Shown here piece after piece: positions 6,974 through 15,998 of a DNA stretch of 64,000 nucleotides. Positions within the stretch are counted from its first letter, which is position 1. Each line of letters opens with the position of its first letter. The stretch comes from an uncultured beta proteobacterium (lineage in GTDB: Bacteria > Pseudomonadota > Gammaproteobacteria > Burkholderiales > Burkholderiaceae_C): assembly GCA_903909815.1 (NCBI GenBank), contig CAIVXG010000148.1:1-64000 (forward strand), in the 5' to 3' direction. The notes beneath the pieces were generated by a model. It saw only the letters and a program-made list of their open reading frames with translations, was not told the DNA's origin and made no database searches. Position numbers and translations under genes: made by a program.

Positions 6974-8401
6974 TCAATGCTCTCGCGCCTCCTGCCGATG
7001 GATCCAAGCCAGCAGGCTGCACAACAGGCAGCCAACCACCACCAGACCCACCGCGCTCATGGCCCAATAGCCGGCGGCTCCGCGCAGTTCGCTCGGTGCC
7101 CAGGTGCTGTGGGTGATGAGGTAGCCGCCCAACAGTCCGATACCCCACAGCGACACGGCAAAACACACCATGGGCAGGACCGTGATGTGGTGCGAGCGCA
7201 GCACGAAGTTGGCCAGGGTCTGGGCCGCGTCGCCAACGTGGAACCACCAGACCCAAACCAGCAGTGGCATTGCCGCGGCAACGATGGCGGGATTGTCGGT
7301 ATAGACCCCCAGCACCGATGCCCGACCCCAATACACTGCGGCCCCCAGCACCGTGGCCAGGGCCACGCCGATTTCCACGCCGTGCCAGCCCAGGCGCCGT
7401 GCCTGCAAAAAATCCCTGGCACCCACACTCTGCGCCACCAGCGTGGCCGTGCCGTTGGCCAGCGCCAGCGGCACCATGAACATCATCGACACCAGATTGG
7501 CCGCCAATTGGTGCCCAGCGACGGCTTGCGCACTTTGGCGTGAAATCAAGAAAGCCATGGAGGTGAAGCCGGTGACCTCGATCAGGATCGACGCGCCCAT
7601 GGGAGCGCCCAGGCGCAGCAAACGCAGGATCTCCTGGCGCCTGGGGCGGTTGAAGCCCCCGCGCTGAAGACCAAAGCGAGCGTAGAACGGGTCTTGGTGC
7701 AGCACCCACCAGGCCATCGCGAGCTGCGACCACATCACAATGGCGGTGGCCCAGCCACAGCCGACAACCCCCATCGGGGCCACCACCCAAGGCTGTTCCA
7801 CCCAGGGCAAGGGGAGCGTCCAACCGTAGATCAACAGCAGGCTCAAAGGGATCTTCAGCAGCAGGCCGGTGAGCTGTATCGACATCACGGCCTTGGGCCG
7901 CGAAACGGCAGAGTTGAATCCGCGATAAACCGTGAACAGCAAGGATGCAGGCAAAGAAAACGCCAGTGCATGGAGGTAGCCCCTGATCTTTTGCGCTATG
8001 TCTGCCGTCGGATTGGCCAGGTCGAGAAGCGGTCCGGGCAACAGCAATACCGCAGCTCCCAGCACCGATAGACCAAGTGCCAACCAAATGGCCTGGTGCA
8101 CTTGGTCGCCCGCTGCGTGCAGTTTGCCCGCACCGAAGAGCTGGCCCGCAATCGGGCTGATGGCCAACACCACGCCCATCAAGCCAACAAAGACCGAGAC
8201 GTAGGCGGCCGTACCGACCGAGAGCGCGGCCAGATCGTTGGCGGCGAAGCGCGCTATCAGGATCGTGTCCACCGTGCTGAACCCCAGCACCGCCAGTTGC
8301 CCTATCAGCACCGGCCAGGTCATCGGCAGGATGCGCGCAAAACTGTCGCGCAGCAAGGCGAGGTGACCGGGATGTACGTTTCGGATGGTGCTTGGCTTCA
8401 T
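6974..8401 (-). CDS. MATE-family multidrug/cation antiporter (NorM type)
   Basis: The 475-residue protein has about 12 membrane spans in two related halves, the normal MATE layout. The N-half has LIGQLAVLGFSTVDTILIAR and the second half LRLGAPMGASILIEVTGF, both typical of NorM-like exporters that expel cationic drugs in exchange for sodium or protons. No truncation is seen. It lies 54 bases downstream of an EamA exporter on the same strand, so the two may form a small export operon. The natural substrate cannot be told from sequence. Confidence 0.88.
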   Translation of the reverse strand: MKPSTIRNVHPGHLALLRDSFARILPMTWPVLIGQLAVLGFSTVDTILIARFAANDLAALSVGTAAYVSVFVGLMGVVLAISPIAGQLFGAGKLHAAGDQVHQAIWLALGLSVLGAAVLLLPGPLLDLANPTADIAQKIRGYLHALAFSLPASLLFTVYRGFNSAVSRPKAVMSIQLTGLLLKIPLSLLLIYGWTLPLPWVEQPWVVAPMGVVGCGWATAIVMWSQLAMAWWVLHQDPFYARFGLQRGGFNRPRRQEILRLLRLGAPMGASILIEVTGFTSMAFLISRQSAQAVAGHQLAANLVSMMFMVPLALANGTATLVAQSVGARDFLQARRLGWHGVEIGVALATVLGAAVYWGRASVLGVYTDNPAIVAAAMPLLVWVWWFHVGDAAQTLANFVLRSHHITVLPMVCFAVSLWGIGLLGGYLITHSTWAPSELRGAAGYWAMSAVGLVVVGCLLCSLLAWIHRQEAREH

Positions 8402-8455
8402 GCGGCTACCAATGGGCTCGGGTGATGGCGTTAAGGGCGCTTGTGAGAGCGGCGC

Positions 8456-9352
8456 TTACCGCAGCAAAATAGTTGCCGTTCCAGCCACCGTCATGATCGC
8501 GCCGAGCCAGGCGCCGGGCGCGGGCGCGCGGCCCAGTTTCAGCCACAGCAGCGGCAGCAGCAACACCGGTGATACCGACGACAGGATCGCCACCATGCCG
8601 ACGTCGCCGTGGCGCAGCGCCAGCAGCACCAGACTCATGCCCAGGCCCATGCCAATGAAGCCGTTGAGCGCGGTCTGCGCCAGCACCTTGGGCGACGCCG
8701 GCGCTCGCGAGCGCGCCATCCCCAGGTCCAGCGCCAGTAGCGCGAAGTGGGCGCCGCTGGCCACTGTGGCGCGCAGCGCCGAAGCGGCGAGGGGATCCAC
8801 GCCCGCGGCCATGGCGGGCTTGGCGATGAAGCTGCCCAGCGCCTGACACAGCGCCGCCAGCAAGGCCAGCGCCACGCCCACGCTCAGGCGCCCCCGGTGC
8901 CGCTCCCAGGCGTGGTCTTCGTCCTTGTGCTGTCCTGCGAGCACGGCGGTCATGACGCCGCCCAGCGTGAGCGCCGCGCCCAGCAGCGCCTGCACCCCCA
9001 TGGTCTCGCCCAGAAACGTCATTCCCAGCACGGCACTGAACACCGCATGCGTGGCAAACAGCACGCCGCAGCGGCGCGGCCCGAGCCGATTCATGGCGGC
9101 AAACAAGGCGACGTCGCCGACAAAGATGCCCAGCAAGCCGCTCCAGGCCAGTGGCCAGAGCACCGATGCGTCCAGCGTGCGCCAGCCACCGGTGAAGGCA
9201 ACGAGGCTCCACAGCAGCATTGCCACCGACAACACGCGCCAGCGTGTGAACGCGATGGCGCCGAGGTGACGCGAAGGTGCGACCGAGGTCATGCTGCTGA
9301 GGGCCCAGCAGGCGGCGGCGCCGAGCGCCAGAAAATCGTAGGGAATCAACAT
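8456..9352 (-). CDS. EamA/DMT-family transporter
   Basis: A 298-residue inner-membrane protein with about ten spans in two EamA repeats (roughly 5-140 and 155-298). Examples of the repeat signature are GRLSVGVALALLAALCQALG and NGFIGMGLGMSLVLLALR. Members export amino acids, metabolites or drugs; the substrate here is unknown. The start at 9352 lies next to a divergent LD-carboxypeptidase gene with 125 bases between, which must hold both promoters. The MATE gene follows on the same strand. Confidence 0.85.
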   Translation of the reverse strand: MLIPYDFLALGAAACWALSSMTSVAPSRHLGAIAFTRWRVLSVAMLLWSLVAFTGGWRTLDASVLWPLAWSGLLGIFVGDVALFAAMNRLGPRRCGVLFATHAVFSAVLGMTFLGETMGVQALLGAALTLGGVMTAVLAGQHKDEDHAWERHRGRLSVGVALALLAALCQALGSFIAKPAMAAGVDPLAASALRATVASGAHFALLALDLGMARSRAPASPKVLAQTALNGFIGMGLGMSLVLLALRHGDVGMVAILSSVSPVLLLPLLWLKLGRAPAPGAWLGAIMTVAGTATILLR

Positions 9353-9477
9353 GGGGAAGGGTGGCAGTGTAGCGGCCTGTGGCTGGCGGCCCTGCGCGAG
9401 CGCACAACTTGAGCATAATGAAACCGTCCATCGGCAATCGGGCTTGATGGAGATGCCAACCCTCCTGCCACAAGAAA

Positions 9478-10545
9478 ATGCTGCTTACCGACCGTCGCAA
9501 CCTGCTCCAAAGTTTCGCCCTGGGCGCGGCCGCCGCTGCGTTGCCGCTTGCCGCCAACGCCAGCACCTCCCGCTCCCCCGCGCCCGCATCTCCGCCGCCA
9601 ATGCTGCTGGCGCCGCGCCTCAAGGCAGGCGATACCATCGGCCTCATCAGTCCCTGTGCCGCCACCTTCGAAACCGAACGATTCAGCATTGCCGCCGAGA
9701 CCTTGCAGGCACTGGGTTTCAAGGTGAAGGAAGGGCGCCATGCACGGGCGCGCCGCGGCCACTTTGCCGGCACCGACGCGCAGCGCGCGCAGGACCTGAA
9801 CGACATGTTTTCGGACCCACAGGTGCAGGGTATTCTGGCCATGACCGGAGGCTCGGGTGCGACGCGCATCCTGAACTTGCTGGACTACGCAGAGATCCAG
9901 CGCAACCCAAAGTTCTTCGGTGGCTACAGCGATATCACGGCCCTGCTCAATGCCATCCGCACCCGGACCGGACTGGTGACCTTCCATGCGCCGATGGGTG
10001 TGTCGGAATGGAATGAATTCAGCACCCGGTATTTCCGCAGCGTGTTGATGAACGGCGACAGCACCGTGTTCAGCAATCCGCAGAACCACGAAGGCCTACT
10101 CACGCAGACCGGCGAGCGCACACAAACGATTCGCGGTGGCAAGGCGCGCGGCCCCCTGCTGGGCAGCAACCTGTCGGTGCTGACCACGCTGCTTGGTACG
10201 CCCTATTGCCCGGACTTCAAGGGTGCGATCCTGTTTCTGGAAGACATCAACGAATACATCTACCGCGTCGACCGCATGCTGGCGCACTTGAAACAGGCCG
10301 GGGCCCTGGACTCTCTGGGCGGCGTGGTGCTGGGCCAGTTCACCGACTGTAAACCCGGCGAAGGCTTCGGCTCGCTCACGCTGGAAGAGGTGTTTGCCGA
10401 CTACTTCAGGGATCTGAATATTCCCGTCTATTCCGGTGCGATGTTCGGCCACGTGCGGCACAAGTTCACGCTGCCTGTGGGCCTGCCGGTGGAGATCGAT
10501 GCCGACAGGGGCACGATCACCCAGTTGCAGGCCGCGGTGCGCTGA
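9478..10545 (+). CDS. Exported LD-carboxypeptidase (S66 family)
   Basis: S66 enzymes remove the terminal D-alanine of murein tetrapeptides. The catalytic set is visible: Ser151 in GGYSDIT, Glu255 in LFLEDINE and His325 in GHVRHKF. Unlike cytoplasmic LdcA, the 355-residue protein starts with RRNLLQSFALGAAAAALPLAANA. This looks like a Tat-type or Sec signal, so it may act in the periplasm. It ends 3 bases from the convergent ampG, the anhydromuropeptide permease. The shared peptidoglycan-recycling role supports both calls. Confidence 0.88.
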   Translation: MLLTDRRNLLQSFALGAAAAALPLAANASTSRSPAPASPPPMLLAPRLKAGDTIGLISPCAATFETERFSIAAETLQALGFKVKEGRHARARRGHFAGTDAQRAQDLNDMFSDPQVQGILAMTGGSGATRILNLLDYAEIQRNPKFFGGYSDITALLNAIRTRTGLVTFHAPMGVSEWNEFSTRYFRSVLMNGDSTVFSNPQNHEGLLTQTGERTQTIRGGKARGPLLGSNLSVLTTLLGTPYCPDFKGAILFLEDINEYIYRVDRMLAHLKQAGALDSLGGVVLGQFTDCKPGEGFGSLTLEEVFADYFRDLNIPVYSGAMFGHVRHKFTLPVGLPVEIDADRGTITQLQAAVR

Positions 10546-10548
10546 CGC

Positions 10549-11904
10549 CTATTTTCCCGGTGCCTCCATGCGCATGACCAACCACACCAGCAGCACCACC
10601 GGCACGCCCAGCAAGGCCGTGCCGATGAAAAACGGGTTGTAGCCGTAGGCGTCCACGTAGACGCCCGAGTAACCAGCCAAAAATTTCGGCGCCAGCAGCA
10701 TCAGCGAACTCAGCACCGCGTACTGCGTGGCCGTGTGGTTGACGTTGGTCAGGCTGGACAAATAGGCGATGAAGGCGGCAGAGGCGATGCCGCTGGCGAG
10801 GTTGTCCGCAGAAATCACCGCGATCAGCGCCGGAACGCTGTGTCCTTGCGAGCCCAACCAGGCATACAGCACGTTGGTTGCGGCGCTGAGCACGGCGCCC
10901 AGCATCAGCACCCGCATCACGCCCATGCGCATGGTCAGGGCACCGCCGACAAAGGCCCCCAGCAGCGTCATGATCAAACCAAACACCTTGGATACGGCGG
11001 CCACCTCATCCTTGGTGTAGCCCATGTCCACGTAGAACGGATTTGCCATGATGCCCATCACCACGTCGCTGATGCGGTAGATGGAAATCAGCGCCAGGAT
11101 CAGCAGCGCGCGCCAGCGATAGCGCTTCACGAAATCGGAAAAAGGCTCCACCAGCGCGCCGCGCAACCATTCGCTCAGGTTCTTGCTGGCTTGGAATTCT
11201 CTGGGCACCGGCTCCTTCGACAGCAGCACCGTGATCACGCCCGCCAGCATTGACGCGGCCATCACCAGATAGGCGGTCTGCCAGGCTTCATGCTGGTAGC
11301 CGACGCTGTCTGCGCCTTGAGCGCGGGCCGCAATCCAGAGCACCCCCGCGCCGGCCCAGATCATGGCCACGCGGTAGCCGGTCTGGTAAGAAGCGGCCAG
11401 CGCCGCCTGGCGCTGGATGTCGGCCGATTCAATACGGAAAGCGTCCAGTGCGATGTCCTGCGTGGCCGAGCCCCAGGCCACCAGCAAGGCGCACCACACC
11501 ACCGGCTGCAGCGCTTGGCGCGGATCTGTCAGGGCCATGCCCACCAGCCCGAGCATGACAACGCATTGCGTCAACAAGAGCCAACTGCGGCGCTGTCCGA
11601 ACCAGCGTGTGAGCAGCGGCAGCGGCAGGCGGTCCACCAGCGGCGACCAGGTCCATTTGATCGCATACACCAGACCGACCCAACTCAGGTAGCCGATGGT
11701 GGTGCGGTCGATACCGGCTTCGCGCAACCAGAAACTCAGGGTTCCGATCACCAGCACCAGGGGCAGACCGGCGGAGAAGCCCAGCACCAGCATGCGCAGC
11801 GTGCCCGCCTCAAGATAGACCTTGAGCGATTCGGTCCAGGGCAACTTGCGCGTGGCTCCCAAAGTTTCGGTGGTTTCGGGGCTGGCGGGCGCGTTTGCAT
11901 TCAT
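10549..11904 (-). CDS. ampG: AmpG-like muropeptide permease (MFS)
   Basis: A 451-residue major facilitator with about 12-14 spans and AmpG signatures: GFSAGLPLVLVIGTLSFWL, VYAIKWTWSPLVDRLPLP and WGSATQDIALDAFRIE. AmpG imports GlcNAc-anhydroMurNAc peptides from the periplasm for cell-wall recycling and feeds AmpR/AmpC induction in other bacteria. The start at 11904 (MNANAPASPET) is preferred; upstream in-frame codons overlap the divergent M48 gene. Only 25 bases separate it from that gene. It converges with the LD-carboxypeptidase gene. Confidence 0.88.
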   Translation of the reverse strand: MNANAPASPETTETLGATRKLPWTESLKVYLEAGTLRMLVLGFSAGLPLVLVIGTLSFWLREAGIDRTTIGYLSWVGLVYAIKWTWSPLVDRLPLPLLTRWFGQRRSWLLLTQCVVMLGLVGMALTDPRQALQPVVWCALLVAWGSATQDIALDAFRIESADIQRQAALAASYQTGYRVAMIWAGAGVLWIAARAQGADSVGYQHEAWQTAYLVMAASMLAGVITVLLSKEPVPREFQASKNLSEWLRGALVEPFSDFVKRYRWRALLILALISIYRISDVVMGIMANPFYVDMGYTKDEVAAVSKVFGLIMTLLGAFVGGALTMRMGVMRVLMLGAVLSAATNVLYAWLGSQGHSVPALIAVISADNLASGIASAAFIAYLSSLTNVNHTATQYAVLSSLMLLAPKFLAGYSGVYVDAYGYNPFFIGTALLGVPVVLLVWLVMRMEAPGK

Positions 11905-11929
11905 GCGGGAATAATACGCGCTCAACACC
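11905..11929. promoter_or_regulatory. 25-bp divergent start region with overlapping -10-like boxes
   Basis: The ampG and M48 start codons are 25 bases apart. The spacer contains AATAATAC, which reads TAATAC on the + strand (11912-11917) and TATTAT on the - strand (11916-11911). Each could be the -10 of its own gene, giving a leaderless ampG and a leader of a few bases for the protease. Neither has a convincing -35. Real promoters could instead lie inside the opposite coding regions. Confidence 0.3.
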
Positions 11930-12802
11930 ATGAAAATTCCACCGAAAACCACCTTGACCCGCGGTTCGCCCAGGCGCGGCCTGCTGCGTCCGAGCCTGGG
12001 CGCCAGCCTGGCGCTGCTGCTGCTTTTGGCTCAGAGCCCGGCCGCGGGAGAGGGCGTGGACGTGGGCAAGACGTCGGCCTTCACCAAGTTCGTGAGCGCG
12101 GACCAGGTGGAGCGATCGGCGCAGCAGCAGTATCTGCAGCTGCGCCAGCAGGCTTCGAGCCAACATGCGCTGGCCCCCGACAGGAATCCCCAACTGCAGC
12201 GCCTGCGCAGCATCGCGCAGCGCATCATCCCGTTCAGTTACGCCTGGAATCCGCGCGCCCGCGACTGGAGCTGGGAGGTGAACCTGATCGGCTCCAGTCA
12301 AGTCAACGCCTTTTGCATGCCCGGCGGCAAGATTGCCTTCTATACCGGCATCCTGGACAAACTGCACTTGAGCGACGCCGAGGTGGCGATCGTGATGGGC
12401 CACGAAATGGCGCATGCGCTGCGCGAGCACGCGCGCGAACGCATGGGCAAATCGATGGCCACGCAGGGCGTGGCCCGCATCGGCGGCGCGGTGGTGGCGG
12501 GCGTGTTCGGCTTCGATCCGCGCCTGACCGACATGGCAGCGCGCGGTGGCGCCAACCTGCTTGCGCTGGAATTCAGCCGAGAGGACGAATCGGAAGCCGA
12601 TCTGGTGGGGCTGGAACTGGCGGCACGCGCCGGCTTCGATCCGCGTGCCGGCGTCAGCCTGTGGCAAAAGATGAGCGCCACCAACAAGGGCGCGCCGCCC
12701 CAATGGCTGAGCACGCACCCTGCCGGCCAAAACCGGATCGACGCGATCCAAAGGAACCTGCCCAAGGTGCTGCCGCTGTATGAGCGGGCGCGCAACAGCT
12801 GA
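11930..12802 (+). CDS. M48-family zinc metalloprotease, periplasmic
   Basis: A 290-residue protease with an N-terminal signal or anchor (hydrophobic 22-38). The zinc motif is HEMAH (His158, Glu159, His162) and the third ligand is Glu222 in EDESEADLVG. It resembles BepA/LoiP-type Oma1-like proteases that degrade misfolded outer-membrane proteins, but lacks the TPR tail of BepA. The signal peptide has a run of Arg, and no lipobox Cys was seen. It starts at ATG 11930, divergent from ampG. Confidence 0.85.
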   Translation: MKIPPKTTLTRGSPRRGLLRPSLGASLALLLLLAQSPAAGEGVDVGKTSAFTKFVSADQVERSAQQQYLQLRQQASSQHALAPDRNPQLQRLRSIAQRIIPFSYAWNPRARDWSWEVNLIGSSQVNAFCMPGGKIAFYTGILDKLHLSDAEVAIVMGHEMAHALREHARERMGKSMATQGVARIGGAVVAGVFGFDPRLTDMAARGGANLLALEFSREDESEADLVGLELAARAGFDPRAGVSLWQKMSATNKGAPPQWLSTHPAGQNRIDAIQRNLPKVLPLYERARNS

Positions 12803-12814
12803 CTGAAGGCGAAC

Positions 12815-13453
12815 TCAGGAGCCGCCGACGTAGGGGTTGGTGTGGCGCTCCTGCCCGAACGTGCTCTCGGGCCCGTGGCCGGGAATGAACACCGTCTCGT
12901 CGCCCATGGGCCACAGCCGCTGCTGGATGCTGTTGATCAGCGTGGCGTGATCCCCTTGCGGCAAATCGGTGCGGCCGATGGAGCCGGCAAACAGCACGTC
13001 GCCAACAAAGGCGCGATGGCTTTCGGGTGAGTGAAACACCACGTGCCCGGGGGTATGACCGGGGCAATGGCGCACGCTCAAGCTGCAGTTCCCCACGTTC
13101 ACCGTGTCGCCATCGACGAGCCAGCGCGTGGGGCTGAAACCCTCGGCATGGGGCAGGCCGAACATCTTGCCCTGCTGTGCCAATGAATCGATCCAGAACT
13201 TGTCCGCGATGTGCGGCCCGACGATGGGCAACCCGAGTTGTTGCGAGAGTTCGGCCACACCGCCGGCGTGGTCGATGTGCGCGTGGGTGAGCCAGATCTG
13301 CTCCAGCTTCACGCCCAGACGGCGCACCTCTTGCAACAACCGATCCAGGTCGCCGCCGGGGTCGATGACGGCGGCCTGCAACGTCTCGCTGCACCAGACG
13401 ATGGAGCAGTTCTGTTGGAACGGTGTGACGGGGACGGTGTGGTATTTCAACAT
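12815..13453 (-). CDS. MBL-fold hydrolase (YcbL/glyoxalase II-like)
   Basis: The 212 residues form a single metallo-beta-lactamase domain with THAHIDHAGG (about 56-65), HCPGHTPGH, the bridging Asp in VGDVLF, and a final GHGP. The sequence matches the short YcbL group of glyoxalase II-like thioesterases. These hydrolyse S-lactoylglutathione or related thioesters but lack the C-terminal helical domain of true GloB. It converges with the M48 gene (12 bases apart) and is divergent from the beta-oxidation operon. Confidence 0.85.
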   Translation of the reverse strand: MLKYHTVPVTPFQQNCSIVWCSETLQAAVIDPGGDLDRLLQEVRRLGVKLEQIWLTHAHIDHAGGVAELSQQLGLPIVGPHIADKFWIDSLAQQGKMFGLPHAEGFSPTRWLVDGDTVNVGNCSLSVRHCPGHTPGHVVFHSPESHRAFVGDVLFAGSIGRTDLPQGDHATLINSIQQRLWPMGDETVFIPGHGPESTFGQERHTNPYVGGS

Positions 13454-13577
13454 GGGAGGAAGCGGTTCAACTCGCAGCGTGCATATTCCGGATCCTCGGA
13501 AACGCCAGGCAATAAGCGCGACCGGCGCAGCACAAGATCAGGCCCTGAGTTTATGCCAGGCAGCCCGTTGGTTGAGA

Positions 13578-13610
13578 TTGACCGCGCACCACAGTACACT
13601 TATGTATTGA
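13578..13610 (+). promoter_or_regulatory. Promoter of the beta-oxidation operon with TetR-type operator
   Basis: TTGACC (13578-13583) and TATGTA (13601-13606) are spaced by 17 bases and fit a sigma-70 promoter 27 bases before the FabG start. Overlapping the -10 is CAGTACAC-TTA-TGTATTGA (13592-13610) with a TACA-N4-TGTA dyad. The same 19-bp arrangement occurs in the promoter of the outer-membrane protein gene at 29.57 kb, next to tetR; 16 of 19 bases are identical. The position would block RNA polymerase, so repression by the TetR at 28.8-29.4 kb is the likely role. Confidence 0.65.
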
Positions 13611-13632
13611 ACGCTCCGAACAACTGTCCAAC

Positions 13633-15042
13633 ATGAACGACTCCTACCTCGACTTTGTCAATTCCCCCTTTGGCAACTGGCTTGCCAAGTCTGTCGGCCT
13701 GCCCAAGCCGCTGGTGCTGGAGCGCTATCAGGCGGGGCAGCCGGTGGTCCGGGGTTCGGTGCTGGTGGGTGGCGGCGGCGCGCCCCAACTGCTGGAAGCG
13801 CTGGCACGGGTGTTCAAGAACATCGGCGCGCAAACCCTGGCGCACCCGCAACTGCGCCCGTGGCTTCCCATCGCCAATCAGGCCGGTCTGCTCACCGGTG
13901 GCTGGGGCGCGGACGGGGCCCCCGGCGAGAAAGTCAAGGCGCTGGTGTTCGACGCCAGCGGCATGGACGACAGCACGCAGTCGGATGCGCTCTATGCCTT
14001 CTTTCATGACAGCGCGCGCTCGCTGCTGCCCTGCGGGCGTGTGCTGATACTTGGACGTCCTCCCGAGGGCTGCAGCAGTCCGCGCAAGGCGACGGTGCAG
14101 CGGGCGCTTGAAGGCCTGAGCCGCTCCCTGGCCAAGGAGTTGAAGCGGGCTATCACCGTGCAACTGATCTACGTCGCCCAGGGCGCCGAGGACCAGATCG
14201 AGTCGAGCCTGCGCTTTTTCTTGTCGCCCCGGTCCGCCTATGTGACAGGCCAGGTCGTGCGCATCGGTCTGCCCGCGGGGCCGCAGCACATCCCCGCCGA
14301 TTGGGACCGGTCGCTCGCGGGCAAGAAGGTGCTCGTGACCGGAGCATCGCGCGGCATTGGAGCTGCGATTGCACAGGCGATGGCACAGGCCGGCGCGACC
14401 CTGACCTGCCTGGACGTGGCGCAGTCGCAGCCGGGTCTGGACCGCATGGCGGCAAGCGTGGGCGGCAGCGCGATCGAGTTGGACATCGGCGCCGAAGACG
14501 CGCCGCAAAAACTGGTCGCTGCGGGATTGGCTCAGGGCGGCTGGGACGTGGTGGTGCACAACGCAGGCATCACTCGCGACAAGACCCTCGCCAACATGGC
14601 GCCGCACCTGTGGCAGGCGGTGGTCAACGTCAATCTGTCGGCACAGGAGCGCAGCATTGACGCGCTGGTGGAGTCGGGTGCGCTCCAAGCCGGAGCGCGC
14701 ATCGTGTGCGTGTCCTCGATCTCCGGCATCGCCGGCAACATGGGGCAGACCAACTACGCGTTCTCCAAGGCCGGCGTCATCGGCATGGTGCAAAGCATGG
14801 CCCCGCTGCTCGCAGCGCGCGGCATCAGCATCAATGCTGTGGCGCCGGGCTTCATCGAAACCCAGATGACCGCAGCCGTTCCGTTCGCGCTGCGCGAAGC
14901 CGGTCGCCGCATGAACTCGCTGAGCCAGGGCGGCCTGCCGCAGGACGTGGCCGAAGCCATTCTCTGGTTCGCCAGTCCGGCGTCGGCCGGCTTGAACGGC
15001 AACGTGGTGCGCGTCTGCGGACAGAGCCTGATTGGCGCCTGA
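13633..15042 (+). CDS. High-molecular-weight 3-oxoacyl-ACP/CoA reductase (FabG4 type)
   Basis: The 469 residues are nearly twice a normal FabG. Residues 1-225 form a degenerate Rossmann-like domain. The C-terminal half is a full SDR with VTGASRGIG (235-243), NAGITRD, Ser361/362, Tyr375 and Lys379 (YAFSK). This matches mycobacterial FabG4, which reduces long-chain 3-oxoacyl-CoA, usually with NADH. In this operon it may run as a 3-hydroxyacyl-CoA dehydrogenase. It is the first gene of the run, directly after the operator promoter. Confidence 0.88.
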   Translation: MNDSYLDFVNSPFGNWLAKSVGLPKPLVLERYQAGQPVVRGSVLVGGGGAPQLLEALARVFKNIGAQTLAHPQLRPWLPIANQAGLLTGGWGADGAPGEKVKALVFDASGMDDSTQSDALYAFFHDSARSLLPCGRVLILGRPPEGCSSPRKATVQRALEGLSRSLAKELKRAITVQLIYVAQGAEDQIESSLRFFLSPRSAYVTGQVVRIGLPAGPQHIPADWDRSLAGKKVLVTGASRGIGAAIAQAMAQAGATLTCLDVAQSQPGLDRMAASVGGSAIELDIGAEDAPQKLVAAGLAQGGWDVVVHNAGITRDKTLANMAPHLWQAVVNVNLSAQERSIDALVESGALQAGARIVCVSSISGIAGNMGQTNYAFSKAGVIGMVQSMAPLLAARGISINAVAPGFIETQMTAAVPFALREAGRRMNSLSQGGLPQDVAEAILWFASPASAGLNGNVVRVCGQSLIGA

Positions 15043-15048
15043 GACTGC

Positions 15049-15990
15049 ATGAGGACCGTGCTGATCAACGCGCCCGCCAGCGCCACCGCCATGGCGCTGG
15101 CGGCGCTGCGCTCAGGCGCCAAACGTCCAGGCGCGGTGCAAGCCCTGGCTGAGGTCACACTGGTAAAACCGCAGGTGGTGCTGGAGCCTGCACACATCGC
15201 CCGCTATGCCCAGGTTTGCGGTTTCAGCCAGGCGCACGGTGTGCCCATCAGCTACCCGCAACTGTTGACGTTCCCGCTGGCGATGGCATTTTTCATTTCC
15301 ACGGATTGCCCCTGGCCCGCCATGGGAACGGTCCATCTTGCCAACCGCATCGTGCAGCACCAGTGCCTCCAAGCTGGCGATGCGGTGCGCGTGGAATTGC
15401 GCACTGGCACGCTGCTGGCGCACGAAAAGGGGCAGGTGTTCACGCTCGAAATGACGCTGCTGCGTGGCGATGACAAGGTTTGGGAAGCGACTCAGACCCT
15501 GCTGCGCCTGGGCGTGATAGGCCCTGCGGGTCCGGCGTATGCCAGCCATCTGAACACCGACATACCGCTGTCGCGTCAGGCTGATTTTTTCGCCGCCAGC
15601 AACATCGGGCGCCGCTATGGCCGTGTCAGCGGCGACATCAATCCCATCCACCTGTCGGCTCTGTCGGCCAAGCTGTTTGGTTTTCGCCGCGCCATTGCGC
15701 ATGGCCTGTGGACGCAGGCCAGGGCAGTGGCGGCACTGATGCCGAAAGCACCCCTGGAGCAGGCTCAGCTTGAGGTGGAATTCAAGACGCCCTTGTTCCT
15801 GCCGTCCCGCGCCTCGCTCTGGACGCGCCGCAGCGCAGGCGATCCGCACGAGGTGAGTTTCGAAGTCCGCAACGACAGGGGTGACAAACCCCATCTACGC
15901 GGGCATATGAGCTACCGGCACACCCCCGTCACTGCGCGGCCGCAGGCCGCGGCAGTCCATCTTGGAACGCCACCAAAAGGCATGGATTGA
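15049..15990 (+). CDS. MaoC-like enoyl-CoA hydratase (HtdX type)
   Basis: A 313-residue double-hotdog protein. The hydratase-2 motif is intact in the C-terminal hotdog: SGDINPIHLS with Asp196 and His201. The N-terminal hotdog (about 30-155) lacks it, as in (R)-specific hydratases of the HtdX/FAS2-like group. It would interconvert enoyl-CoA and (R)-3-hydroxyacyl-CoA, which suits the FabG-type reductase before it. The start is 6 bases after fabG, and the thiolase follows after 8. Confidence 0.85.
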   Translation: MRTVLINAPASATAMALAALRSGAKRPGAVQALAEVTLVKPQVVLEPAHIARYAQVCGFSQAHGVPISYPQLLTFPLAMAFFISTDCPWPAMGTVHLANRIVQHQCLQAGDAVRVELRTGTLLAHEKGQVFTLEMTLLRGDDKVWEATQTLLRLGVIGPAGPAYASHLNTDIPLSRQADFFAASNIGRRYGRVSGDINPIHLSALSAKLFGFRRAIAHGLWTQARAVAALMPKAPLEQAQLEVEFKTPLFLPSRASLWTRRSAGDPHEVSFEVRNDRGDKPHLRGHMSYRHTPVTARPQAAAVHLGTPPKGMD

Positions 15991-15998
15991 GAGTCCCC

